Below are positions 1 to 6,464 of a DNA stretch of 9,753 bases, piece after piece. This DNA is from Candidatus Omnitrophota bacterium (GTDB lineage: Bacteria > Omnitrophota > 4484-213), in the NCBI GenBank assembly GCA_030640885.1, contig DAOWIN010000061.1:1-9753 (forward strand), read 5' to 3'. Position 1 is the first letter of the stretch, and each line of letters begins with the position of its first letter. The position numbers and the translations under genes were made by a program. The notes below the pieces were generated by a model. That model worked only from the letters and a program-made list of their open reading frames with translations, was not told the origin of the DNA and searched no databases.

Positions 1-441
1 ATGAACCTAAAAGAAGTTAAGGATTTGATTGATTTAATGAATAAGAATAAATTGGAAGAGGTAAATATTGAAGAGGGAGATTTAAAAATTTATTTAAGAA
101 AGAAAGGGAAAAAAATAGTACAAAGCGTATCCCCAGCTGAAAAATTACTAAGCGAGAAACCCCCATTAGATTTAGAACAAGAAGAAGGAAAACTTAAACA
201 GATTAAATCTCCTATTGTGGGAACCTTTTACCGCGCCTCTTCGCCAGATGCGGAAGCTCTTGTAGAGGTTGGCGATAAAATAGAAACAGAACAAACCGTT
301 TGCATTATTGAGGCAATGAAGGTAATGAACGAAATTAAATCCGAGATGAAGGGAAAGATAAAGGAAATTTTAGTGAGTAACGGAGAAGCGGTGGAATTTG
401 ATCAACCCTTGTTTCTGATAGACACTGATGGCACTAAGTAA
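1..441 (+). CDS. accB: Biotin carboxyl carrier protein of acetyl-CoA carboxylase
   Basis: This 146-residue protein carries the covalently bound biotin of acetyl-CoA carboxylase. It shuttles the carboxyl group from biotin carboxylase to the carboxyltransferase in the first committed step of cytoplasmic fatty acid synthesis. The N-terminal part (about 1-35) has the typical helix followed by an acidic IEEG stretch. A variable linker follows (about 36-66), and the C-terminal biotinyl/lipoyl domain (about 67-142) contains the EAMKVMNEI motif with K107 as the predicted biotinylated lysine. The domain opens with the usual SPIVGTFYR-type strand. Length is normal for AccB, and the ATG at base 1 fits the family start (MxxxxVKxLIxLM), so the gene looks complete although its upstream region is outside the window. 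accC follows after 169 bases, further than is usual for this pair, because repeats fill the gap. Confidence 0.96.
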   Translation: MNLKEVKDLIDLMNKNKLEEVNIEEGDLKIYLRKKGKKIVQSVSPAEKLLSEKPPLDLEQEEGKLKQIKSPIVGTFYRASSPDAEALVEVGDKIETEQTVCIIEAMKVMNEIKSEMKGKIKEILVSNGEAVEFDQPLFLIDTDGTK

Positions 442-456
442 TTTTTAACAGTTTCA

Positions 457-505
457 GAACTTTCTTGCGCTTGGACGCATAATTTAGTCTAAAGCGAGAA
501 GGTTC
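457..505. repeat. Imperfect inverted repeat after accB
   Basis: Bases 457-476 and 487-505 are near-complementary (GAACTTTCTTGCGC... against ...GCGAGAAGGTTC) around a 10-base loop. The hairpin starts 15 bases after the accB stop. No run of T follows, so it does not look like a classical intrinsic terminator. It could act in RNA processing or 3' end protection, but that is inference. Confidence 0.5.
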
Positions 506-513
506 ATAATCAG

Positions 514-609
514 GTTACAAGCTTCAAGTTGCAGGCTGCAATCAAGATTAAAATGAAGTCTTTCTTCTTTTTGCCTGTAGCCTGAAGCTTGTAGCTTGAA
601 GCCTGTAAT
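514..609. repeat. 7-bp tandem repeat element with inverted arms, between accB and accC
   Basis: The left arm (514-541) consists of four 7-base units: GTTACAA, GCTTCAA, GTTGCAG and GCTGCAA. The right arm (575-609) holds five units in the opposite orientation: CTGTAGC, CTGAAGC, TTGTAGC, TTGAAGC and CTGTAAT. The consensus on the left-arm strand is roughly G-Y-Y-N-C-A-R. Bases 514-536 and 573-595 match as an inverted repeat at 19 of 23 positions. The centre is AT-rich with a pyrimidine run (about 560-572), which is purine-rich on the other strand. The last unit ends one base before the accC ATG, so the element occupies the place of the ribosome binding site. Confidence 0.8.
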
Positions 610-610
610 T

Positions 611-1969
611 ATGTTTAACAAAATTCTTATTGCCAATCGGGGAGAAATCGCTTTAAGGATAATTCGCGCCTGCAAAGAATTAGGGATTAAAACAGTGGCA
701 GTTTATTCTAAAGCTGACAAAGATTCTCTGCCGGTTAAAGTGGCTGATGAAGCCGTATGTATTGGGGATTCGCCCAGCATCAGTAGTTATCTTAATATTC
801 CCAGCATAATCAGCGCCGGCGAGATTACTGATGTTGACGCTGTTCATCCCGGCTATGGTTTCTTGGCTGAAAATACCCATTTTGCCGAGATTTGCGAATC
901 CTGTCAAATTAAATTTATTGGACCAACCCCAGAAAATATTAAGGCAATGGGAGATAAATCTCTTGCTCGCGAGAATGCCAAAAAGGCAGGCGTGCCAATA
1001 ATCCCGGGTAGTGAGTCAATAGTTAAAGATAAAAACAAAGCCTTGAAAATTGCTAAAAAGATTGGTTACCCCGTAATCATTAAAGCCGTTGGTGGCGGAG
1101 GTGGAAAAGGGATACGTATTGTTCGCAATGAAATGGATTTGTTAGATTCTATATCTATGGCTCAAGCGGAAGCGGAAGCAAATTTTAATAATCCTGATGT
1201 TTATATTGAAAAGTTTATCCGTAAACCACGGCATATTGAATTTCAGATTCTTGCTGATAGTTATGGAAATGTTATTCATCTTGGGGAACGGGATTGCACC
1301 ATTCAGAGAAAACATCAAAAACTTATTGAGGAAGCTCCTTCTCTAAAAGTAGATAAAAGTTTGCGGCAAAAGATGGGCAAAATGGCGAAAAAATGCGCTA
1401 AAGCTATAAACTACTTAGGAGCGGGAACAGTAGAATTTTTATTGGATAGAGATAATAATTATTATTTTATGGAAATGAATACCCGAATTCAGGTGGAACA
1501 TCCAATAACCGAAATAGTAACAGGCGTGGATTTAATAAAGGAACAAATTAAGATTGCCGCCGGTGAAAAGCTTAAATATCAGCAGAAAGATATAAAGATT
1601 AAGGGTTGGGCAATTGAATGTAGAATTAACGCTGAAGATTGGAAAAATAATTTTTCTCCCTCGCCGGGAAAAATTGAACATTGGATTGCTCCTGGGGGAC
1701 GAGGAGTTCGTTTGGATACTGCCGCTTATGCTGGTTTCACAATTTCGCCTTATTACGATTCAATGATTGCTAAGCTGATTACTTACGCTGCAAACCGAAA
1801 AGAGGCAATTCTCATTATGCAGCGGGCATTGGACGAATTCGTTATTGAGCCAATTAAAACTACTATTTCTTTACATAAAGAAATTCTTGCCAGCAAAACA
1901 TTCGGGGAAGGAAAATTTCATACTCAGATTATTGAGGAGCTGTTGGAAGAGAATCATGGAAATTTATAG
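611..1969 (+). CDS. accC: Biotin carboxylase subunit of acetyl-CoA carboxylase
   Basis: Biotin carboxylase uses ATP and bicarbonate to carboxylate the biotin on AccB. The 452 residues match the family length. An N-terminal biotin carboxylase domain (about 1-112, starting MFNKILIANRGEIA) leads into an ATP-grasp domain with K116, K158, the glycine-rich loop GGGGGKG (161-167), H208 and the ERDCTIQRKHQK stretch. Active-site residues N290, R292 and E296 lie in the MNTRIQVEHP segment, and R338 lies in ECRINAE of the C-terminal domain. Numbering is almost the same as in the E. coli enzyme. An upstream in-frame TTG at 596 would add five residues, but it lies inside a repeat unit, and the family starts at MFNKILIANR, so I chose ATG 611. 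No Shine-Dalgarno sequence precedes it. AccA and AccD are not in the window. Confidence 0.96.
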   Translation: MFNKILIANRGEIALRIIRACKELGIKTVAVYSKADKDSLPVKVADEAVCIGDSPSISSYLNIPSIISAGEITDVDAVHPGYGFLAENTHFAEICESCQIKFIGPTPENIKAMGDKSLARENAKKAGVPIIPGSESIVKDKNKALKIAKKIGYPVIIKAVGGGGGKGIRIVRNEMDLLDSISMAQAEAEANFNNPDVYIEKFIRKPRHIEFQILADSYGNVIHLGERDCTIQRKHQKLIEEAPSLKVDKSLRQKMGKMAKKCAKAINYLGAGTVEFLLDRDNNYYFMEMNTRIQVEHPITEIVTGVDLIKEQIKIAAGEKLKYQQKDIKIKGWAIECRINAEDWKNNFSPSPGKIEHWIAPGGRGVRLDTAAYAGFTISPYYDSMIAKLITYAANRKEAILIMQRALDEFVIEPIKTTISLHKEILASKTFGEGKFHTQIIEELLEENHGNL

Positions 1970-1977
1970 AAATTTGC

Positions 1978-2096
1978 CCCGACGTAGCGTCGGGACGAAA
2001 TTTGTTCGCTTCGCTCACGAAGTTGATGGAAATTAATTTCAATAAATTTCGTGAGTTCACGAAGTGAACGAGCATATTTCGTCCGCCTCAGGCGGA
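1978..2096. repeat. Cluster of short palindromes between accC and ilvC
   Basis: The spacer holds several separate perfect or near-perfect palindromes. CCCGACG/CGTCGGG spans 1978-1994 with a 3-base loop. TTCGTGA/TCACGAA spans 2048-2063, overlapping GTTCAC/GTGAAC at 2055-2069. TCCGCCT/AGGCGGA spans 2082-2096 with a 1-base loop. On a larger scale, 1995-2021 resembles the reverse complement of 2048-2082 (shared ACGAAAT, GTTCGC-like and TCACGAA blocks), so the whole region could fold into one long stem. This resembles REP-like intergenic palindromes. It differs from the 7-bp repeat elements elsewhere in the window. No T-run marks a terminator. Confidence 0.7.
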
Positions 2097-2120
2097 TGTA
2101 ATTTGTTATTTGTAATTTAC

Positions 2121-2143
2121 CAATTTTGGTTTTACCAAAATTG
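2121..2143. promoter_or_regulatory. Perfect 10-bp hairpin just upstream of the ilvC ribosome binding site
   Basis: CAATTTTGGT and ACCAAAATTG are perfect reverse complements separated by TTT. The hairpin ends 4 bases before the Shine-Dalgarno sequence of ilvC. It lacks a following U-run, so it is unlikely to be a terminator. It could be an operator palindrome or an RNA hairpin affecting ribosome access; the sequence alone does not decide. Confidence 0.55.
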
Positions 2144-2147
2144 AGTT

Positions 2148-2155
2148 AGGGAGGT
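2148..2155 (+). promoter_or_regulatory. Ribosome binding site of ilvC
   Basis: AGGGAGGT lies 5 bases before the ATG at 2161 and is close to the ideal anti-16S complement. It fixes the ilvC start and contrasts with the SD-less starts of accC, the antiporter gene, ispD and ispF. Confidence 0.85.
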
Positions 2156-2160
2156 AAAAA

Positions 2161-3156
2161 ATGGCAAAGGTATATTATGACAAAGAGGCTGATTTAGGTA
2201 TTTTAAAAGAAAGGAAAATCGGGATAATCGGTTATGGAATTCAGGGGCGAGCTCAAGCGTTAAATCTAAAAGACAGCGGATTGGATATAGAAGTGAGCGA
2301 CCTAAAAGGAAGCGAAAATTATAAAAAAGCCGAAGAGGATGGTTTTAGTCCGTTGACTGCTGATGAACTTGCTCAGAAGTGCGATATTATTCAGATGCTT
2401 ACTCAAGACGATGTGCAGGCGAGGGTCTATAAAGATGTTGTAGAGAAGAATCTTAAAGAAGGCAATGCCCTTGTCTTCTCTCATGGTTTTAATATTCATT
2501 TTAACCAAATTGTTCCTCCTAAGGATGCAGATGTATTTATGGTTGCTCCCAAAGGGCCAGGCAGTCTGCTTCGTCAGATGTACACGCAAGGAAAAGGTGT
2601 TCCTTGCCTTTTAGCAATATTCCAGGAATATACAGGTAAAGCTGTACAATTGGGATTGGCTTATGCTAAGGGGATTGGTGGAACGCGGGCTGGCGTGATT
2701 GAAACAACCTTTAAAGAAGAAACCGAAACCGACCTCTTTGGCGAACAGGTTGTTCTTTGCGGCGGGGTTAGCGAATTGGTTAAAGCCGCATTTGAAACAT
2801 TGATTAACGCCGGTTATCAGCCCGAAATTGCCTATTTTGAATGTATGCATGAATTAAAACTGATTACCGATATGATATATGAAAATGGAATACAGGGAAT
2901 GCGGAAGAGAGTGAGCGATACGGCTGAATACGGCGATTTAACCCGCGGCAAGCGAGTAATTAACGAAGGGGTCAGAAAAGAAATGCGCAAAATCTTGGGC
3001 GAGATTCAAAAAGGGGAATTTGCCCGCGAATGGATTTTGGAGAATAAAGCTGGACGGCCAGCGTTTAATACCCTGCGCAAACGCGACGAGAATCATCCTA
3101 TTGAAATAATCGGTAAAAAACTGCGAGCGATGATGGATTGGATTGGAAAGAAGTAA
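2161..3156 (+). CDS. ilvC: Ketol-acid reductoisomerase
   Basis: This cytoplasmic enzyme isomerises and reduces acetolactate or acetohydroxybutyrate in valine, leucine and isoleucine synthesis. Its 331 residues are the size of class I (short) KARI. The N-terminal Rossmann domain has GYGIQG (24-29) and the SHGFNIHF segment with H108. The knotted helical domain carries metal ligands D191 and E195 in KEETETDLFGEQ, E227 and E231 in ECMHELKLI, and S252 in the substrate region VSDTAEYGD. The cofactor loop is unusual: residues 45-54 read VSDLKGSENY where the common form is close to VGLRxGSxSW. The usual arginine and last serine are therefore replaced, and an aspartate (D47) appears, which may affect NADPH versus NADH preference. 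No other ilv or leu gene is adjacent; the neighbours are accC and radA. Confidence 0.96.
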   Translation: MAKVYYDKEADLGILKERKIGIIGYGIQGRAQALNLKDSGLDIEVSDLKGSENYKKAEEDGFSPLTADELAQKCDIIQMLTQDDVQARVYKDVVEKNLKEGNALVFSHGFNIHFNQIVPPKDADVFMVAPKGPGSLLRQMYTQGKGVPCLLAIFQEYTGKAVQLGLAYAKGIGGTRAGVIETTFKEETETDLFGEQVVLCGGVSELVKAAFETLINAGYQPEIAYFECMHELKLITDMIYENGIQGMRKRVSDTAEYGDLTRGKRVINEGVRKEMRKILGEIQKGEFAREWILENKAGRPAFNTLRKRDENHPIEIIGKKLRAMMDWIGKK

Positions 3157-3250
3157 GCTGCAAGTCGCAAGTCGCAAGCTGCAGGTTACAGGCAAGAAAA
3201 GAAAAAAAGAAAGATGCAGGTTACAAGATAGGACAAGTTGCAAATTGCAA
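3157..3250. repeat. 7-bp tandem repeat element between ilvC and radA
   Basis: Directly after the ilvC stop, units GCTGCAA, GTCGCAA, GTCGCAA, GCTGCAG and GTTACAG follow without gaps (3157-3191). A purine tract of exactly three 7-base lengths comes next (3192-3212), then GATGCAG and GTTACAA (3213-3226). After a 10-base break come GTTGCAA and ATTGCAA (3237-3250). The 7-base phase therefore holds for 70 bases through the purine centre. The unit is the same family as in the accB-accC spacer (shared CAGGTTACAAG at 511-521 and 3217-3227), but here both arms point the same way. Confidence 0.8.
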
Positions 3251-3258
3251 GGATTAAA

Positions 3259-3264
3259 AGGAGG
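3259..3264 (+). promoter_or_regulatory. Ribosome binding site of radA, unusually distant
   Basis: AGGAGG inside AAAAGGAGGT is a perfect Shine-Dalgarno core but ends 15 bases before the ATG at 3280, well beyond the usual 5-9. A weaker AGGGA at 3272-3276 is only 3 bases away. No alternative start codon lies between them, and the zinc finger begins at residue 7, so the ATG at 3280 is still the best start. Confidence 0.6.
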
Positions 3265-3279
3265 TATAGTTAGGGATAA

Positions 3280-4623
3280 ATGAAATCAATTTTTACCTGC
3301 CAGAAGTGCGGTTATCAGTCTCCAAAATGGTTAGGGAGGTGTCCGGATTGCGGTGAATGGAATAGCTTAGTAGAAGAGGTGAGCGAACCTTCTTCTGTTC
3401 ACCCAAGCGAGTATTCTTCAGTACCTCCTCAATCTTGGACAGAGATAGGAGCGGATAAAGACATTCGTTTCTCTACCGGGATTGAAGAATTTAATCGCAT
3501 CTTGGGTGGGGGAATTGTGCGGGGTTCGGTAATCCTTGTAGGCGGCGAGCCGGGCATTGGAAAATCTACCCTTCTTCTACAAATTTCCAATTTGCTTTCC
3601 AAAAAGCAGAGGGTTCTTTATGTTACAGCTGAAGAATCGGTTAAACAAGCTAAACTGCGCGGTCAAAGATTGGGAATAGAGGCGAAAGAATTATTTATAG
3701 TAAGCGAAACCAATCTAAATTTAATCACCACTTATATAAAGAAAATTTCTCCTTGCGTAGTTGTTATTGATTCCATTCAAGCAATCTATAAAGAGGATTT
3801 AAGTTCGGCGCCGGGAAGCATCTCTCAGATAAAAGAATGCACTGCTCGGCTTACTTTATTAGCAAAAAAAGAGGATATTTCTATATTTCTAATTGGACAG
3901 GTTACCAAAGAGGGTTATTTATCCGGCCCAAGGGTTTTAGAGCATATTGTTGATGTTGTTCTTTATTTTGAGGGGGATAAATACTATAATTATCGTATTC
4001 TACGGGCAATAAAAAATAGATTTGGTTCTACTAATGAGATTGGAATCTTTGAGATGTCTGCTCAAGGATTATCACCTATTTCTAATCCCTCAAAGTTGTT
4101 TATGGAAAACCGAGAGGAAAAAAGCCCCGGTTCGGCAGTAGTTTGTTGCATGGAAGGAACACGTCCGTTATTGGTGGAAATTCAGGCATTAGTAACACCT
4201 ACGCATTTTGGTATACCAGCTCGCAAAAACAGCGGATTAGATTACAACCGTTGTCTTTTGACTTTAGCGGTATTACAAAAGAAAGCGAATTTAAAATTAC
4301 AAATGCAGGATATATTTATAAATGTTGTTGGCGGAATAAAAATTATTGAGCCGGCGGCAGATTTGGGAATTGCTTTATCAGTTGTATCCAATTTCAGAGA
4401 TAGAAGATTGAGAAGCCGCTGTTTATTTATCGGCGAGCTCGGTTTAGGCGGAGAGATACGCAATGTTACCCAGTTAAACCGAAGAATATCTGAAGGAGAA
4501 AAATTGGGTTTTGAGTATTGTTTAATTCCCAAGAGCAAGCCAAAACCTCATTTTAAAGATATAAAAATCATTGAGGTGGGAGACATAGAAGAGGCGATAG
4601 AAATGGGATTAGAAAAAAAATAA
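3280..4623 (+). CDS. radA: DNA repair protein RadA (Sms)
   Basis: RadA is a RecA-like ATPase and branch-migration helicase that processes recombination intermediates. All domains of the 447-residue protein are present. A C4 zinc finger uses C7, C10, C21 and C24. The RecA-type core has Walker A GGEPGIGKST (88-97), Walker B VVVIDS (160-165) and the RadA-specific KNRFG motif (245-249). A C-terminal Lon-protease-like domain (about 285-447) keeps the PARKNSGLDYNR segment and the ADLGIAL and GELGLGGEIR blocks. Length is normal and no key residue is missing. It sits between two repeat elements, so it may not be tightly co-transcribed with its neighbours. In Firmicutes radA precedes disA, yacL, ispD and ispF; here the antiporter gene follows, then ispD. 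Confidence 0.97.
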   Translation: MKSIFTCQKCGYQSPKWLGRCPDCGEWNSLVEEVSEPSSVHPSEYSSVPPQSWTEIGADKDIRFSTGIEEFNRILGGGIVRGSVILVGGEPGIGKSTLLLQISNLLSKKQRVLYVTAEESVKQAKLRGQRLGIEAKELFIVSETNLNLITTYIKKISPCVVVIDSIQAIYKEDLSSAPGSISQIKECTARLTLLAKKEDISIFLIGQVTKEGYLSGPRVLEHIVDVVLYFEGDKYYNYRILRAIKNRFGSTNEIGIFEMSAQGLSPISNPSKLFMENREEKSPGSAVVCCMEGTRPLLVEIQALVTPTHFGIPARKNSGLDYNRCLLTLAVLQKKANLKLQMQDIFINVVGGIKIIEPAADLGIALSVVSNFRDRRLRSRCLFIGELGLGGEIRNVTQLNRRISEGEKLGFEYCLIPKSKPKPHFKDIKIIEVGDIEEAIEMGLEKK

Positions 4624-4631
4624 TTAAATCA

Positions 4632-4790
4632 CAAATAACAAATCCCAAATTACAAATAAATCACAATGACCGAAATCTCAATGCTCCAAACAAAGAATAA
4701 CAAGAAAATGCTTTTAAGTAGTTGTTTTGAACATTGGTTATTGGAATTTGGTGCTTGTTTGTTATTTGGTGCTTGGAATTTGGAATTTTC
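4632..4790. repeat. 7-bp tandem repeat element with inverted arms, between radA and the antiporter gene
   Basis: The left arm starts with four 7-base units (CAAATAA, CAAATCC, CAAATTA, CAAATAA at 4632-4659) and decays over the following C/A-rich bases. The right arm (about 4735-4790) has units in the opposite orientation, such as TTGGTTA, TTGGAAT and TTGGTGC, then shifts phase and continues as TTTGTTA, TTTGGTG, CTTGGAA and TTTGGAA. CAAATAACAAA at 4632-4642 is perfectly complementary to TTTGTTATTTG at 4758-4768. The centre (about 4690-4725) includes an A-rich, G-containing tract. The right arm happens to be an open reading frame, which creates a false N-terminal extension of the next gene. Confidence 0.8.
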
Positions 4791-4792
4791 TC

Positions 4793-4818
4793 AACTTTGG
4801 CAAGTTTTTGTCAAAGTT
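4793..4818. promoter_or_regulatory. Hairpin five bases upstream of the antiporter start
   Basis: AACTTTGGCAA and TTGTCAAAGTT form an 11-bp stem with one G-U pair around a GTTT loop. It ends 5 bases before the ATG at 4824, where a ribosome binding site would normally lie. The right arm TTTGTCAAAGTT recurs as TTTGCCAAAGTT at 6598-6609, just before ispD. Confidence 0.6.
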
Positions 4819-4823
4819 CAGTT

Positions 4824-6464
4824 ATGAACATTCTCTTTTTAGGCGGAATTGCTATATTTTTAGGAACTGTTGGAGCTAAACTTTTTCAAAGGTTTAAAAT
4901 TCCTCAAGTTGTCGGTTACATAATTGCCGGGGTTTTAATCGGTCCTTCTGTTCTAAAGATATGGAGTCCATCTACCTTGCAAACTTTTACTCCTCTTATC
5001 CAGCTCACTCTGGGTATTATTGGGTTTATGATTGGCTCAGAGCTAAAAATAGATGTTTTTAAAAAATATGGGCGTTCAATATACACAATTCTTATTACTG
5101 AAGGTGTATTAGCTTTTGCGTTTGTAGCATTCCTTGTTACCCTTATCACGAAAAAACTATATTTGGGATTGCTTTTAGGCGCTATTGCTTCAGCTACTGC
5201 CCCAGCTTCTACTATCAATGTTCTTTGGGAATACAAGGCAAGAGGACCATTAACCACAACTTTAACCTCTATAGTCGCTTTGGATGATGGGCTTGCCCTT
5301 ATTCTTTATGGATTTGCTAGCGCCTTTGCCAAATCAATGCTTGTAAAAGAAAATTTTTCTCTTTTTCATAGCATAGGTGTTCCGTTATTAGAAATAGGAA
5401 AATCGCTAATTTTGGGAGCAGGGGTGGGATATGGGCTTTATAAGTTGCTCAATCGCACCAAAGAAAAAGAGCGGGCATTCCTTTTTTCTTTAGGAGCCAT
5501 TATTGTTACTTTAGGAACAGCAATTTTTTTGAAGATTGATATTATTCTGCCGGCGATGATATTAGGTGTAACAATTTCTAATTTAATACCTGCGAAAAAC
5601 GGCGAGATTTTTAAAAGCATCAAAAAATTCGGCATTCCTTTATATGTTCTTTTTTTTGTAATTGCGGGCGCTCGTTTAGATATTGGGGTATTTTCAAAAA
5701 TAAGTATACTCTTGCTTGCAATGGCGTATCTCTTGGGAATGGGATTTGGAAAGGTAAGCGGGGCATATTTAGGTGGCCTTCTTTCCAAAGCGAAGGAAAA
5801 GGTAACCAAATATTTAGGAATTTGCCTTTTTGCTCAAGCAGGTGTGGCACTCGGTTTAGCAATGTCTGTTCAGCATAGCTTTAGTTTATTAGGGCCGGAA
5901 GGTGAAAATGTGGGTTTTCTGGTGATGAATGTTGTTGTGGCGGGTGTCTTCGTGTCGGAGTTAATTGGTCCGCCCTGCATAAGATTGGGGTTGAAAAAGG
6001 CAGATGAAATGTGGAGAAATGTAACTACTGATGACATCATAGAATCCTGTAAGGTTGCCGATGTAATGCAAAAGGATTATTCTTTAATTAAAGAGGGTTT
6101 TACGCTTAATAGAATTATGAAGATTGTTAAAGAGGGAGAGGAGTATCATTTTCCGGTTGTGGATAATTTTGGAATACTGACTGGACGGATTTCTTTGGGC
6201 GACTTAAAAAATACCTTTTTAGAGGAAGATCTTAGTCCGCTCATCTTAGCAAAGGATATAGCTATGCCGGCAGATAAGGTAATTTGTCAGGGGCAGCCCT
6301 TAAAAGAGGCATTTGAGATATTCAATAGAAGAGAGCTGAATTGCCTAATGGTAGTTGAGAGCGAAAAGTCAAGAAAGGTTGTGGGAATATTGGAATATTA
6401 TCCGCTTGTAAAATTGATTGATAAAAGATTATTGGAGCGTAAACACGGGCTGGAGAAAGCTTAA
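4824..6464 (+). CDS. CPA-family cation/proton antiporter with C-terminal CBS pair
   Basis: The protein is a predicted inner-membrane Na+/H+ or K+/H+ exchanger of the monovalent cation:proton antiporter superfamily (546 residues). Residues 1 to about 385 hold roughly 12 hydrophobic segments. The family signature is seen as ATAPAST (124-130), followed by RGPLTTTL and VALDD with D154 and D155, the likely ion-binding acids. After the last membrane segment, the cytoplasmic tail (about 395-535) carries two CBS-like units, VADVMQKDYS...FPVVDNFGILTGRIS and AKDIAMPADKV...CLMVVES...VVGILEY. Such pairs often bind adenine nucleotides and gate transport. The frame is open upstream to 4734, but those 30 codons come from a repeat arm, and MNILFLGGIAIFLG is the natural first helix. 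No Shine-Dalgarno sequence is present. The transported ion cannot be told from sequence. Confidence 0.88.
   Translation: MNILFLGGIAIFLGTVGAKLFQRFKIPQVVGYIIAGVLIGPSVLKIWSPSTLQTFTPLIQLTLGIIGFMIGSELKIDVFKKYGRSIYTILITEGVLAFAFVAFLVTLITKKLYLGLLLGAIASATAPASTINVLWEYKARGPLTTTLTSIVALDDGLALILYGFASAFAKSMLVKENFSLFHSIGVPLLEIGKSLILGAGVGYGLYKLLNRTKEKERAFLFSLGAIIVTLGTAIFLKIDIILPAMILGVTISNLIPAKNGEIFKSIKKFGIPLYVLFFVIAGARLDIGVFSKISILLLAMAYLLGMGFGKVSGAYLGGLLSKAKEKVTKYLGICLFAQAGVALGLAMSVQHSFSLLGPEGENVGFLVMNVVVAGVFVSELIGPPCIRLGLKKADEMWRNVTTDDIIESCKVADVMQKDYSLIKEGFTLNRIMKIVKEGEEYHFPVVDNFGILTGRISLGDLKNTFLEEDLSPLILAKDIAMPADKVICQGQPLKEAFEIFNRRELNCLMVVESEKSRKVVGILEYYPLVKLIDKRLLERKHGLEKA

Noticed and set aside
464..492. 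Promoter for accC from TTGCGC or TTGGAC boxes
   Set aside because: No acceptable -10 hexamer lies 16-18 bases downstream.
457..505. Intrinsic terminator after accB
   Set aside because: The stem is imperfect and no T-run follows the right arm.
514..609. CRISPR array
   Set aside because: Units are 7 bases, contiguous and without spacers, so there is no repeat-spacer pattern.
596..610. TTG start of accC five codons upstream
   Set aside because: The TTG begins a 7-bp repeat unit, and the family N-terminus MFNKILIANRGEIA begins at ATG 611.
1845..2036. Small + strand frame overlapping the accC end
   Set aside because: It overlaps conserved accC codons in another frame and ends in palindromic repeat sequence; no protein family is seen.
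1978..2096. Riboswitch upstream of ilvC
   Set aside because: The structure consists of independent short palindromes, and I recognise no known aptamer core or T-box motif.
2302..3243. Reverse-strand open frames within ilvC and the following spacer
   Set aside because: They lie opposite a strongly conserved gene, have low-complexity products, and show no family resemblance or start signals.
4734..4823. N-terminal membrane extension of the antiporter
   Set aside because: The 30 codons are translated repeat arm and hairpin; homologous antiporters begin at a helix like MNILFLGGIAIFLG.
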